DNA from: Breviolum minutum Mf 1.05b.01
Lineage: Eukaryota; Sar; Dinophyceae; Suessiales; Symbiodiniaceae
Direction of reading: 5' to 3'
Length of the DNA stretch: 64,000 nucleotides
Assembly: GCA_000507305.1 (NCBI GenBank)
Contig: DF239206.1
Location: 39,370 to 103,369 of the forward strand
Shown here: positions 11,335 to 23,080 of the stretch, piece by piece
How the letters are laid out: every line of letters begins with the position of its first letter
Position numbering within the stretch: position 1 is the stretch's first letter
The notes under the pieces: model-generated
Seen by the model: the letters and a program-made list of their open reading frames with translations, nothing else
The model's database searches: none
Told to the model about the DNA's origin: nothing
Translations under genes and position numbers: made by a program

Positions 11335-12338
11335 TCAGATTTTCTGATGTTTTCTTTTGTTTTGTTCTAGTATGGTGACTTCTCTTATTGTCTTTTCGTG
11401 AGGAACATAGTATGACCCATTGCCATGACCATGAATATTTAATGATATTTAATGTATGTGGGATACCTGGATAGCGCCGTTTCGGAAAAGAAATGCGAAC
11501 TTACTATGGTGTCCATGCTTTTGGGAGCTTCTTTCTTCGGTCGTTTTTCATTCTTTTGCACCCTCTATTTGGGCCCATCTGAAAGTCAGTATAGTGATCT
11601 CAGTGATATCAGTCCTGATGATCGAAAACGATGTGCACTTTGAAACTACATATCTAGATTATATGAAGCCCTCATGAGCCATCATGAACATCTGTGAAAT
11701 CCATCCGGAACAAAGCATGTGTGGCTGCCACACAGTAGCAACGTCCCAGACTCCAGCATCTTCATTGTGAAGCAGCTGGCACCAATGTTTCCGGACCAAG
11801 AGGGCTTACTGGTGATCCCTTGCATGTTTGTATTTCTTGTATCTTGAAGAAACCGGTTTAGATGTCCAAGAAACTCAACTCATCATCTGAAATTTTTGAA
11901 CACACCTTTCGATTTAGGAAGGGCGAGGGAACCGTGGCATTTCATGTACCTGGACATCACATGACATCGTCACGACATCTTTAGCCGCAGATTGGTGCTT
12001 CTGACTTCCGTTCGGCGCTGGTGGAAGGAAGACTCATTCACGTCGAAGCCCAACATCGGTGGACGGTGGGTTGTTTAAGAATTGGGTCAAACCGTGGTGA
12101 ATGTCCACATGGTGAGTAGATGTTAGTAGATCCCTTTCCTGTAAAAAAACAAACATATAGAGAATCATAGAGAAGTATATTCAAGCAACATCAAATCGAA
12201 TGGGAAATCACGAGACTCATCAGAGACACCCAATACATCTTCAAGATTCTATCATTGAATCATTGCGGTGCAATCAGTTCTAAGGCGACGGAGTCGCCCT
12301 CCAAAATTGTGGCGGCCACTGCTAAGGCCAACCGGGCC

Positions 12339-12468
12339 GGTTGGATGGTTCGTTCGAAATCCGGGGCAAAAACCAGTTGAGGTTTGGTAGTTTATCAGTT
12401 TATCTCATTATTTACAGGGTTTTAGCACCATTCCAGGTGGTTGGGAATTGGATTTCTGAACCATCAAC
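12339..12468 (+). mobile_element. copy 2 of the TIR element with internal splice-like sites
   Basis: The right terminal repeat GGATTTCTGAACCATCAAC (12450-12468) is identical to that of the copy at 27681-27699. The left end is an interrupted form of GGTTGATGGTTCAGAAATCC with small insertions. The core GGTAGTTTATC...TTATTTACAGGG is shared. No coding capacity. Confidence 0.65.
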
Positions 12469-13228
12469 AGTAGGAAATGCCATTTGATTGGCATATGATC
12501 GGCATATGATTTTTTCTAAGGAGAAGAAATGATTGGCCATCATGAGGAAACAAAATCAATAAATCTTCAAAGCAGTGAGCTTCATTGAGGCTGTCCTGCG
12601 CCGTTTCGGTGCTTGGAATGCGTCGGAGCTAACGAGGAGCTGTCGATTTGTTTTACCTGTTCCAAGGTCCAGAAGCGTCATCCACAAGCCATCAATGAAG
12701 ATTTTCTTTCGCCAGGAGAGGAAAAGAACAGTCCTTCCACTTTTCCTTGAGAGACGCGCATGAGGCCCCTCGTGTGTGTTTTCCTGTTTGTTTTTGGTTG
12801 GAAATGTGTTGCAGTTTGTTGGACTCACACGTCAAGGTTTGGGGGTATGAAGTGTGGGTGTAAGATGATATAGCTCAGACTTTCTTCATACGGATCATGT
12901 GTCGTGGCATTGTATTGGTAATATTGAGGGGGTTCTACTCGAGAGTGACACGAAAACACGCAGGCAATAAGAATCCAGATCACATCAGTGGCAGTGGCAT
13001 CATGTTTCCTGCCTCCCCCGTGCCCCATGCAACACCGTTTAAGGCTTTGTGATGATATTTTCCTTTAATCATCCATCATCCAAGGAATCCAAAGTTACAT
13101 TCATCAAGGCCCAATGTTTCTGCACATATGTGATATTGTTTGCTGTATTGTATTTGTAGACTTTCTCCACCTTTGTTTTGTTTTCCATCTGTGGATCATT
13201 GATGGTGACCGCATCCTCTCTTGCCCAG

Positions 13229-13309
13229 GGAAAGTGGGAGGAATGCCACCCACTGGTCGACACCAAGGGAACTCCAGAAGACAAAGATTGGGAGGAAAAT
13301 TGCTTCCAG
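13229..13309 (+). CDS. 27-codon exon, unidentified
   Basis: Follows TCTTGCCCAG|G and reads GKWEECHPLVDTKGTPEDKD then WEENCFQ, ending at a GC donor (GCTCCA), phase 0. The Trp/Cys/acid-rich string is strongly protein-like. A later candidate at about 13555-13649, after CTTTGCAG, reads ATGLQKKNIFLFDQHHGNVT then IPIILE, but a second frame is also open there. Confidence 0.45.
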
Positions 13310-14500
13310 GCTCCAAAATCGATTCTGTTGGGATTTGCTTCCTGAAGATCAGTATGAGACAAGGTTTCAAGATTGATGCACCACAATCATGCAACTTTGT
13401 GGGGCGAGAATCATTGAAGATACATGTTTGATTATGTTTGCCCAATCACTCAGAAGCTCAGGTCCATATTCCACATTTGACCTGCACACGATTTCAAAAA
13501 ACACTTGGGTGGTGCCAGGCAACGACCCATACAATCTTCTTGGATGATTCTTTGCAGTGGCAACTGGTCTGCAGAAAAAAAACATCTTCCTATTTGACCA
13601 ACATCACGGGAATGTCACCATTCCAATCATCCTGGAAGTGAAAAATGGATGGAAATGGGGAGCCCCCAAAGGCTTGTGGTGGCATCTCTACCCGCGGCCG
13701 TGCGGATACCTGGAAGAAGCTATGGTCCAGCGTTGTTGGATGGGATAGCATGACAATGAAGAATAGCCACCCAGACCTTTACTGCAAGTTCCTTGAGCGT
13801 ATCATTACTCGTACCTAACAGGGAAGGCGAGATGAGATTTCAACATGTGCGGATAATATGATGGTTTTTCTACATCGGAGATTTGCAAAGCTTTATTGGA
13901 GAACAGTAGCACTACATGCCATTGAAGTTCATTCTCACAACGATGGGGATGGCCTATGTTGCAGAAGACACTGGGCACTTTTTTTTTTCCATCTTTTTTC
14001 CCTTGCACTTCCGTGATCCACATGTACCCCAGTGATAGATCCGCATTGCTCTCCATGATGTGAACTTGAGGCTTTCAGCAAGTTCTATGTGGACGAGGCT
14101 ACAGATGTGGAAATGGGTGCTTATGTTGCAACATGTCAATTGGAAAAATCGTCTCTGAAAGATGAGTTTCTTGTTTTTAAGATTTTGAGTGACCGTAGAG
14201 CCTTAACAAACGACTCACTAAAAGAAATTAGATAAATAAGTAGTGTCACAGAGGAGCTGTCACTCTGGATTTGAGAGGGTCGATTTCGACTCGATCAACC
14301 CAGGAAACCAAAAAGTGTGAGTGTTTTTTGGCACCGTTCCACATTCTCCCTTGGCTTTCAGGCTATGAAAGTGGAAATGCAGGCAGATGGTGGAGCAAAT
14401 GGAACTTTGAACTTGGGGAGTTGTGGGAGGGGCTTTTGGAAAGGGAACGAAAATTGTTAGATGGAACTGGGTTTCCTTTGAATGATGAATCATGTGCCAG

Positions 14501-14730
14501 GTGAAGAGAGAACAAATGGAAGCGCATGAAAAGCAGAGGCTCCCCGTGTCCCCGTGTCCCCACAAAGATGGGACCAACGTGCACCGGGGCCAATACATTC
14601 GAAGGTTTGAAGGGAGAAACATAGAGTTGTAACTTGATCCACTGATGCCCCAGGGATACTCTCATCGAATGTGGCTTCCTTGGCATTTTGGCAGCTGCAC
14701 CTTGTCGAGACAAGCTATGCATTTCACACC
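14501..14730 (+). CDS. candidate exons, unidentified
   Basis: 14501-14578 follows GTGCCAG|G and reads VKREQMEAHEKQRLPVSPCP then HKDGTN, ending at GTGCAC in phase 0. About 14654-14729 follows GCCCCAG and reads DTLIECGFLGILAAAPCRDK then LCISHQ before GTCCAG. These may be upstream exons of the cyclase gene, but no link is shown. Confidence 0.35.
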
Positions 14731-15892
14731 AAGGTCCAGTTTTTTCTTGCTGAGTCACAGGGAAAGACAACTGTTCTTGTCGAAGTCAGTGATGGGTTGT
14801 TGACTTAATATCCTGGATACCTCTATGAGAGAGATTGTCACTTGGGGATAGGCGCTAGAATGGTAAACCGGTAAACCAATCATGAATCACTTACATCCAC
14901 TAACCATTAGCTGAAAACACTGCAGTTGATTTTTTGGGTGAGTCATTCAGTCCATTGGATCAGTGATGGCCCTTACAAAGCTCCAGTTGTTCAACTGAAT
15001 CTATAGATTCACAACAAGCATGGTGACCTCAAGAAAGTGACAATTCCGGCCACCATTTTCGGGTCCCCGGCGAGAAATTTACAGAAAATTGAACATATCA
15101 TCAACCAAACATTTATTGAACTAATGAAATTCATTGAACTTGTTTATTTGTTTGTGCCGCCCGATTCTTGACGGGCGACTTTTAGCTTCGAAAGATCGGT
15201 GGCAACAACAGCTTCCAAGTATTTTGAAATTGGCTGAACTAGGGATGTGGATACAATCTAAACCATTGGAAGTAGTTGATGAAGAAAACAACATCCCGAA
15301 CTAGTTGAGATGGGAAAAATAAGCCACCTCTTAGTTCATGCGATATTTCTATACATACCAATCCACCTGTTTACCCATGATTGCTATATCATCTGATTCG
15401 CATGATGTTGTGTACAGCCAAGGCCATGGTGCTGGTTATGGGCCTAGGCCTGGGGCCTTGTGGGGAGGAGACATATCAATGATATCCTTGACAACTAGTC
15501 CCAAAAACAGGATCATATAGCTAAGAGGGTATGAAACGTCCAGTGGGAGCCTTTCAAGATTCAACAGTTTAGATCTGAATATGGGCATCAAATTGCTCAT
15601 CTTGCTAACGAGCACGCTCTTCCATCCCTCCTATTGCGCCTGAGTTACTAGCATCTTGGTCCTTCGGCCATTGAGTCGATTGAGTTTGCTGATGCGAAGG
15701 CCTGTGACATGCTTCATATATCGGATAGACTGGAAGGTTATGTGTGTTTTGACAGAGGTAACCAACATCAACCAAATTCATCACTCAGAGAACCATCATA
15801 CACCAAAAGCCTGGACATTTTAGATCATTTTAATGTACTGTAGTAATCTTTAAATCATTTTCAAGCTTTGTCACCTCCCTACACTGAGAAAG

Positions 15893-16627
15893 ATGTCAAG
15901 TCGTTTTGGCTCCAGGTTGACAGAACTGGACTTTGCCCATGATTCTGTGGAGTGCCCCTGTGGCACGGGTGGCATCGCTCTTGATGTATGTGTCAGTAGT
16001 TGGCCCACGTATGATTTGCAGGTGAGAGTACTGTACTTGAAGATTCATTTATGAAGGTTTATGACATTTCAGAATGGAGTTGTTTTTTCATGTTTTTTTG
16101 TTGTTTGTTTTTTTGCGGCTTTTCCCGCCTTTGCTTTTGTTGCCTTCCGTGCTTCTGCTTTTACTGCTTTTTGCTGCCTTTGCTGCTCTTGCATCATCAT
16201 CATCAGCATCCTGAATCTCATCCTCATCCTCAGCTTTATCAACAACATAGACAACAACAACAACGACGACAACAACAATACGAAGATTCAAAACAACCAG
16301 TGGCATCACCAAGACTCTACTGCCATGAGAGCCTTTTGAGGTTGCAACTATCGCACAACCCCCCAACCCCCCTCCAGCTTGTTCAAGCCAAGCCAAGCCC
16401 AAACCATTTTGAATCGCCCAGGACTGCAGCGCACCCATCTAAAACCCCCGGAACAAAAGCATTAAAGAAACAAAGTATAAATCTTGACCCTCCAGAGTGA
16501 AATGATATGGATGGAATTTGTTTGATCCGTTTCCAAGCTATTCACTTCTCACATCCTTTCGCTAGGTACCGGAAGATGCAGGATGGGCAAGCAGGACGAA
16601 TCCTGGAGATCAATGAACTGCTCGAAT
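15893..16627 (+). CDS. N-terminal exons of the class III cyclase gene
   Basis: Three exons join with matching phase. 15893-16021 (43 codons, MSSRFGSRLTELDFAHDSVE, a CPCGTGG stretch, then WPTYDLQ) ends at GTGAGA. 16234-16496 begins LYQQHRQQQQRRQQQYEDSK, a Gln/Arg-rich low-complexity stretch, passes through a Pro-rich linker and ends at GTGAAA in phase 2. 16566-16627 (YRKMQDGQAGRILEINELLE) ends before a GA donor. The last is a probable helix feeding into the catalytic domain. A 14-nt microexon at 16867-16880 (DLYR) would bridge to the next exon, but this is tentative. The ATG at 15893 is a possible start. The gene may extend further upstream, since no spliced-leader addition site can be recognised. 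Confidence 0.55.
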
Positions 16628-17152
16628 GACCCAGTGAATCAAATCCGTGCCAGCGGTGACGGTGATAGCTGGTCTTGGGTTACAAACCTCAAAGATTAGC
16701 CAGTAACTAGCAGCACAATCAGTTTCAGCAAACTGCCAATTTACTTCATGGATAGACCCAAGATGGATAGACTATGATAGACCTATGAATCTTATGAAAA
16801 TGTAAGTGCCATTGTGTTGCCTTACAAAAATCAGATCGAGATAAAATTTGAAGCAAAGTCCATGAGGTGACTTATACCGTGATATCCGAGGTCCCATGGC
16901 TTTTGTCGCTTATCCCATTCCATCGAGGTGCGTGCGGAGTTGTGTTTTTTTTTCAACCGAAGAACAATCTACCGTGTTTTCCTGGAAATTCAAGCATAAC
17001 TTGGTGGAAGATGGTGCAATCGGGTTATCTGACCCATATATACATATACATACGTATATATATGGTCATATATTTACTGGTAATATATACTTGATACGAT
17101 ATATATATATATATATATAGCGCCATCCTCGAACCCCCGTTTCGCCGTTTAG

Positions 17153-20100
17153 GTCTTTGCTCGTTTCGTCCCGGACTCGGTGGTGCGTCGTCTCATCAGT
17201 GGCGATCCCAAAGCTTCACGTGGGGATGCTTGGAGGGTGCTGTGACCGATGTTCAGGCTTGTTCACTGTGATAAGGTCAGATTTTATGACAACTACTGGT
17301 AGCTATCTGGGTGTTTCCAAAAATAATGGTACCCCCAAATCATCCATTCTAATAGGGTTTTCCATTTTAAACCATCCATTTTGGGGTACCACTATTTTCG
17401 GAAACATCCATCTATCCGTTTTTTGCCGCCATTTGTTTGGCGTTTGGCCTGCAAGCGCCCCAGCACCTCAGGCCTCAACGTGTTGCGAAAGGATGTGAAG
17501 ACCTCGGCGGAATCGGAATCTTTGGGGATGTAGTGGACAAGGGTTTTTTGACTTGGCTCGGCTCACAACTTGAGATGGGAATCCTGGTTGGACTTTCAGA
17601 ACTTTACTCCTTTTTGCTTTTTGTTTTTTTTCTGAATTCCGTCGTGCTCTTTGAGGAAGTGCTTTTCATGATGTAAGTTGTCAAGTTGTACACATCATAC
17701 CTCCACAAGTGGCAGGACTTATCATTTCTGATGCAAGCTGACGGTACCATGTGCATCCCACTTGTTGTAAGGTCACTATCATGTTCTCCGACGTCCGGGT
17801 CACTTGACTTGCACTTCAATGCAACCATCTCACTGACAGTACGCCAACACACAAAGATCTTTTGCATGAAATGGCCACAATCTGACAGGATCTTGAAAAA
17901 GAGTTCTTTTGTAAGTATGAAAAGAGATAGAGATGACTTTCAAGAGAATTGAACTTTAGAATATCTAATCACCTTTCAACCTTTTCTGAAAAAGAAGGCA
18001 GCTTGTACACGGAAGGCTACTGGTGGAAAGGCTGCTACATCATACAACATCATTGATTCAAAAAGAGACAAGTCTACTATATAAAAGGTCAAAAAAAACG
18101 TGCACCACTGACACTCCCCTCCCCCGTTGGTTGCCCCCCGCTGTTTTTCCGGAAGAAAAACCACCGTGGCTGCCAGGATTTTACCTCCATCTCGGAGGAG
18201 TTGAAACAAGATGATCTCATTCTACTGCTGACGGTCTACTTGTCGGTCATGACCCGCATCATTGAGCTGGGGATCTCGGTTTCCCCTTGGAAATTTGAGT
18301 GGAGAAAATAGCTGTAAACCAACTAATTGGGCCTAAAGAATTGATTTAGGGTCAACATCTCATTTGATTAAGCAGCACCATTTGAAGGGCACTTTATTCA
18401 TATTTGTCAGATTGAAAACTAGAGAAGGCATTTGGGAGGATCATGCGTGGTTTGCAAGTGGACAAGATAGATTTTCACAGGAGAGTGATGAAATCACATG
18501 TACCAGGGTCTCAAACTGTCATTGTTTACCTCTTACTACCACGTGTGGTTACCCCCTTGAAGGAGTTTACCGCCCGGTATCTATTGAACTCAGGAATTTG
18601 ACATACCGGTTGCCAGCTATCATCAATTCCATAGAGATGACTGAGAAAAAGATGGGCAAATTCACGTGTTTTTTTGGTGAATGGATGACTCCAAAACTGT
18701 TGAATCAATTTGTTTTTACATTCCATTTGATTCATTTACTCCTTTCAAAAGTCGCTTGTCTTCCTATGCCATTGCAACTGATAGGATTCAATCTTGTCGT
18801 CCGAACCAGGTCCTTTGAGGGAGTGGTAGGGGAGATTCTGGGCGACGGCATTTTGGCTTTTTGGAATACGCCAGATGCGGGGCACCCAGACCTACACAAA
18901 ACAACACTGCCGGTGGTTGAAAGAGGCCATATTCAGAAACTAAAGGCAATGTCTCTTGATATCGCTCATTCATAGTGACAATTCCAAAAATGCAACAAGA
19001 TTTGATAGGATCTTTATGTATTGTATTGCGTTCCATCATGTTCCATCATTTTTAAAACGTTTAAAACACCACAGGATTTGTGGATTGTCAGGCAACAGTG
19101 TTGAATTCTTGACATGTCGCAGTTGCCAGGATGTATCAAGTCACCCAGCGAAGGCCTGTGCGGCGGCGCTCTCTCAACAACAGGCGCCGCTCCTTGTTTT
19201 TTTTTTTTGCCCAAACTAGGAGAGAATGCGTAGGATGAATTCAAACATGAAGTCTTGTTATCATACATATACAGTACATTTTGATCCATTTTTTCTTGGG
19301 TAAAAAACCATATGTCTCACTGAAATGACACAAGTTCGTTCACTGCGATTTCAGGCCTTGGGGCCGTTGAACGAAGAATTTCAGAAGTTGGGTTTGCCAG
19401 CCTTAGCCATCCGCATCGGCATTCACACGGGAGCCTGGCAGCCCAGCTGGTCATCGTAGGTGCATAAGGGCCATGGGTTGGTAAAACATAAAGGTTTGCA
19501 AAGGTTTATCATAGTACAGAATCAGCATCAAACAACTGTAAAGAAATCGTGGTGTAACTGGGTAGTAAAAGCAAACCATCCTACAATATTATAGTAAAAA
19601 CATCATAAAACATCTAGATTTTTTAGCCTTTTTTCAACTTCCACACTCGGAGAGCCAGTCTTCCAGGAAGTACTTACCGGGAACATTGGTTGCCTCTCTG
19701 GAAAGATGAAGTTTGGCTGCATGGGCGATCCAGTGAATTTGGTTTTGGACCTCAGGTTTTGGGTTTGAGAAAATGTGGAAAAATCTGGGACCTGGAGAGA
19801 TGGAATTGCGATTTCAATTTGTAGCAAAGATCGTAGCATTCTATCATGAAACATGGTGAAACATCGTGAACCATCATGATATAAGAAAGATGAATGATTC
19901 GATGATATTTTTTTTTTCCATGTTGAGCTAGAGCCTGTTTAGACCCTTTGCCTAGGCCAGTCGATTGGAAGGCTTATGCAAGACCTATGGGGCCAGGAAT
20001 CTCAGTTAAGTGAAACGTGGGGCCAGACCAGGATCGTCCAAACTATATCACAGAATACTTGTGTTCACACTAAAATGGACACTTGATCCCAATTGCAACA

Positions 20101-21003
20101 CATAGTACATACATATTGAAATATTGTGAGATACATGATATGTGTGATTGTGTGTGTATGACATATATCCTGTTACAAAATAAAATGAAGTGACAGACTT
20201 TCACATTCCAAAGTCTGTGTGAAAAACATTGACCTGCGTCGAGGTCGGAGTGCTGTGTTCGCAGACCACCAGGGATCGTTTGCCACCAGCCACTGGGCGC
20301 AAACACGTTTTACAGGTTGCCAGGCAGAGTGATATGCATTGAGCCGCCTCGGTTGTCAAGGAAGATGGCTTCGTTTGCCGCAAGCTAGATTTAGTTCAGG
20401 CAGGAAGCTGCGATTTGTTTTGCTTATAGGACCGAAGGGATGCTTAGGGTTCGATATTGGACATTTGATGTAATGTTTCATGTGGTATATCATCCTACAC
20501 GGTGTAACATGAATAATGCGGTACTTCAAAAGAAGATGCTGGACTCTGCTGAAACAAAATTCTCCTGGGCACCTGTAGACCAGAAGCCGTCATTAGCTCT
20601 AGTGTACCCAACCAGCCGTGTTTTGGGGCACTCAGCCTATGGATCGGAGCCATGCAATGCCAGAGGTGATGCTACTCCAGTTATATAGGGATTACGATTA
20701 GCCACTGTAATTCTCGGTATCAACCAACCAGTATACAGTATAATATGGAATATAACAAAGGTTTTTGAACGCTACTCAACTCGTTTGATGATAATACTCC
20801 TTGAACTTTTGGTGCCACTTTTTTTTTTGTGACAAAAAGCGCCATGGATGCCTAGACGTATTCGCAGGATTTCAGGAGTTGCTGTCAGACGATCATGAAT
20901 TAAGGAGTTCCTTTCCACCCTATTTCCACTTTGATCTTCTGATTGAAGCTGGTCAACGGGCAGGTGAAGGGCAAGAAGGAGCCTACGGTGATTTACGAGG
21001 TGG
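17153..21003 (+). CDS. class III adenylate/guanylate cyclase catalytic domain (12 exons)
   Basis: Converts a nucleoside triphosphate to the cyclic monophosphate. Exons: 17153-17219 (FARFVPDSVVRRLISGDPKA), 17472-17494, 17772-17798 (VTIMFSDVR), 18177-18265 (DFTSISEELKQDD...), 18810-18876 (EGVVGEILGDGILAFWNTPD), 19130-19183, 19355-19432 (...AIRIGIHTG), 19667-19741 (KMKFGCMGDPVNL), 19956-19991 (ASRLEGLCKTYG), 20244-20288 (VGVLCSQTTRDRLPP), 20361-20399 (DGFVCRKLDLVQ), 20964-21003 (VKGKKEPTVIYEV). All join in frame. Metal-binding Asp residues are in FSDVRD and LGDG. The transition-state Asn and Arg are in VNLASR. At the purine-specificity site the core has Glu (GEILGD), as in guanylyl cyclases, but Gly at the second site, so the substrate is uncertain. 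Homologues in this group are usually annotated as adenylate cyclase. Confidence 0.93.
17311..17408 (+). mobile_element. 98-bp MITE with ~35-bp terminal inverted repeats, inside a cyclase intron
   Basis: The left arm GTGTTTCCAAAAATAATGGT continues ACCCCCAAATCATCCATT. The right arm, AATGG-free side, reads ACCATCCATTTTGGGGTACC then ACTATTTTCGGAAACATC, its near-perfect reverse complement. There is no coding capacity. It sits between cyclase exons 17153-17219 and 17472-17494 and does not touch either splice site. Confidence 0.85.
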
Positions 21004-21099
21004 GATCCGAAAGGATTGTGATGACAGTTGTTTTTGAGACTATGTCAATGTATGATGATGTTGATATGATTTGACTGTACAGTATATCAGATGAATCAG

Positions 21100-22765
21100 A
21101 TTTTGACAATCATGATTTGCTGCGACCAAAGCTCCAACCGCCTGAGGTGATCGGTCGCGACTTGAAGGGCGGCAAGGCAATGGATCGCACGTGGTCTCAC
21201 TTTAGTTGCATGAGCCGCATGAGTCAAGCCTTTCCAAAAGAAGCTATTGGAGGTGTAGCTGTAAAACAGGTCCTGACAGGATGTCAGGGGATGAAGCTGT
21301 TGAGAGTTTGTTCATCATTTCTTTGTGTGATGTCTGATTGTGGTAGAAAAATCAGATAACATCAATTAACTGAAAGCAGGATGCTCTTGTACTTTGAGTG
21401 GACACCTGGACTGTTGTGTTCCCACAACATCTTCGCAAAAGAGAAGACAAGAATCACTTGGAGCCAGCTTGATGACACCTGAGTTCTCAGTTATGCTTCG
21501 CATCCAACATGCGCATGATGACGTAAAGCAATCGTCCAAGAAGAGGATTCTTGTGATTCATTGAGAAGGGCCAGTGAAACCTTGATCAGTGGAGCCTTTA
21601 TCGCTGGATTTGATACAAAAGTATACGAAGATCTTCGGATTTTCTACACTATCAAAATACATTTGAAACATATATTGAAACTATTATCATCGAATATGAT
21701 CATCCAATTCCCCAATTCTGATGATTCTACGATCAGTGGTCCAGTTGTAGCAAAGATCGGTGCAGGCTGATGACACCTTGCCAATGAATACGAAGCAGCC
21801 GATCCTGCCCGAAAGGCACGTATGAGAGGGTTGGAGGCTGGAATAGGCAATCATAGGTGATATGGTGATATGGTGATATCTTGATTTAATGGGTGTCAAT
21901 TGGCCAAGTACTTTGAAGCAAGTGGGTTACTTATGCTTTGAATTGCTTTGATTGATTTGTACTTTTAGTATCTTTTGAATGGCCAGGCCTACTCTTTTGT
22001 CGAGCCCATGCGTCTCTCCAAGAAAACTCAGGCTGCAGTTCGGGCAGGAGCAGGAGTGACGATGAAGCAATTAAATCATGCTGTTCCTAAGCGACAAAAA
22101 AGACAGAGCTTGACGTCGGTTGATCATTGGATCATAGATTCTTTTCACATTTTTGGAATGTTTTTTCCATGTCAATTACTTTTCTAAAAGGTTTCGACCT
22201 GGGCCACCTAGTTGCTTCCACCTGGTTGTTTCCACTGTTGGAGGCACAAGATTGGAAGCACACCGGAAGTGATGTGCTGGGAACCTGTGCATCCAAATCG
22301 CATCACACAGGTGGGTGGCGGGCTGTTTTTCTTGACATTTCATCCTTCGAAAACCGCTCTCGGGTGCCACAGGCTCAGATGTACGAAGAAGCTTGGACAG
22401 CCTATTCCAAGCAGAAGTTTTCAGAGGTCTGGACGGTCTGGAGGGTCTGGATAGGAAGAGTCTCGCAAAAAAACTCGAAGCATGTTTTTTATCACAGCAA
22501 GTAGCCTGGCCATGCTGCACTCCAAAAGCAATTGCTATCTTAGAAGACAAGGAAAAGACTCATTGAATATATTGAATCGTATGGATTGATATCAACACTC
22601 CATTTTTCATATCCACCCAATGGAGTTCCAACATCAACAGCCGAAGAGCCTCAAATCTCTTGATGTTTCCAGGCCACCCACTTAGCGAGCCAGCTCTTGG
22701 AGGAGCGACCCGAAGATGTGGCAGCTCAACGGTTGTTTAAGTTTGGGAAACCCAGCGGCCTGTGA
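21100..22765 (+). CDS. C-terminal exons of the cyclase gene
   Basis: Exons 21100-21146 (DFDNHDLLRPKLQPPE), 21987-22031 (AYSFVEPMRLSKKTQ), 22373-22426 (AQMYEEAWTAYSKQKFSE) and 22673-22765 (ATHLASQLLEERPEDVAAQR then LFKFGKPSGL and a TGA stop). All are phase 0 joins except the first, which joins the catalytic core through a GA donor (GATCCG at 21004). The helical YEEAWTAYSKQKFSEA...LLEERPEDVAAQ arrangement is the tetratricopeptide-like tail that often follows a class III cyclase domain. The first of these exons has the only acceptor not followed by G and is the least certain. The real gene end is the TGA at 22763-22765. Confidence 0.8.
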
Positions 22766-23080
22766 CTGGGGGGTTTCTGGTGGGATTTTTAATGTATGTA
22801 ACCTGAAGGGTAAAGGTTATGGTTTTACATATGATTTTACCAAAGATTTACAGTAGCTGAGAGGTCTCAATTTGTGAAGGAGACAGAAAGATTTGCTCTT
22901 GCCGGCTTGAAGAATCCATTCACATCGCACACTGTTTTGTTCTGGTTGTGTTACATTTCTATTCTCATGTCGTTTGGTCAAATATAATCTCTGTATCATT
23001 ATGTATTTTTTTCTGCTTCAAGCAATTCAACCAAACATGTCCACGAAAAAAAACCTGTTAAAACAACTGAACCAGTTGTG

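Noticed and set aside
17200-17275. Apparent frameshift after GDPKAS
   Set aside because: Resolved by a GTGGGG donor at 17220 and the 23-nt exon at 17472.
17770-17835. Apparent frameshift and 19-bp insertion in the cyclase after the first metal-binding motif
   Set aside because: Resolved by splicing: exon 17772-17798 joins to 18177, which supplies DFTSISEELK. The following resemblance to FTTIS was chance.
21775-21850. Protein-like reading ANEYEAADPARKARMRGLEA in the cyclase gene
   Set aside because: It is preceded in frame by two TGA codons with no AG acceptor between them and the reading, and it is not needed to join the flanking exons.
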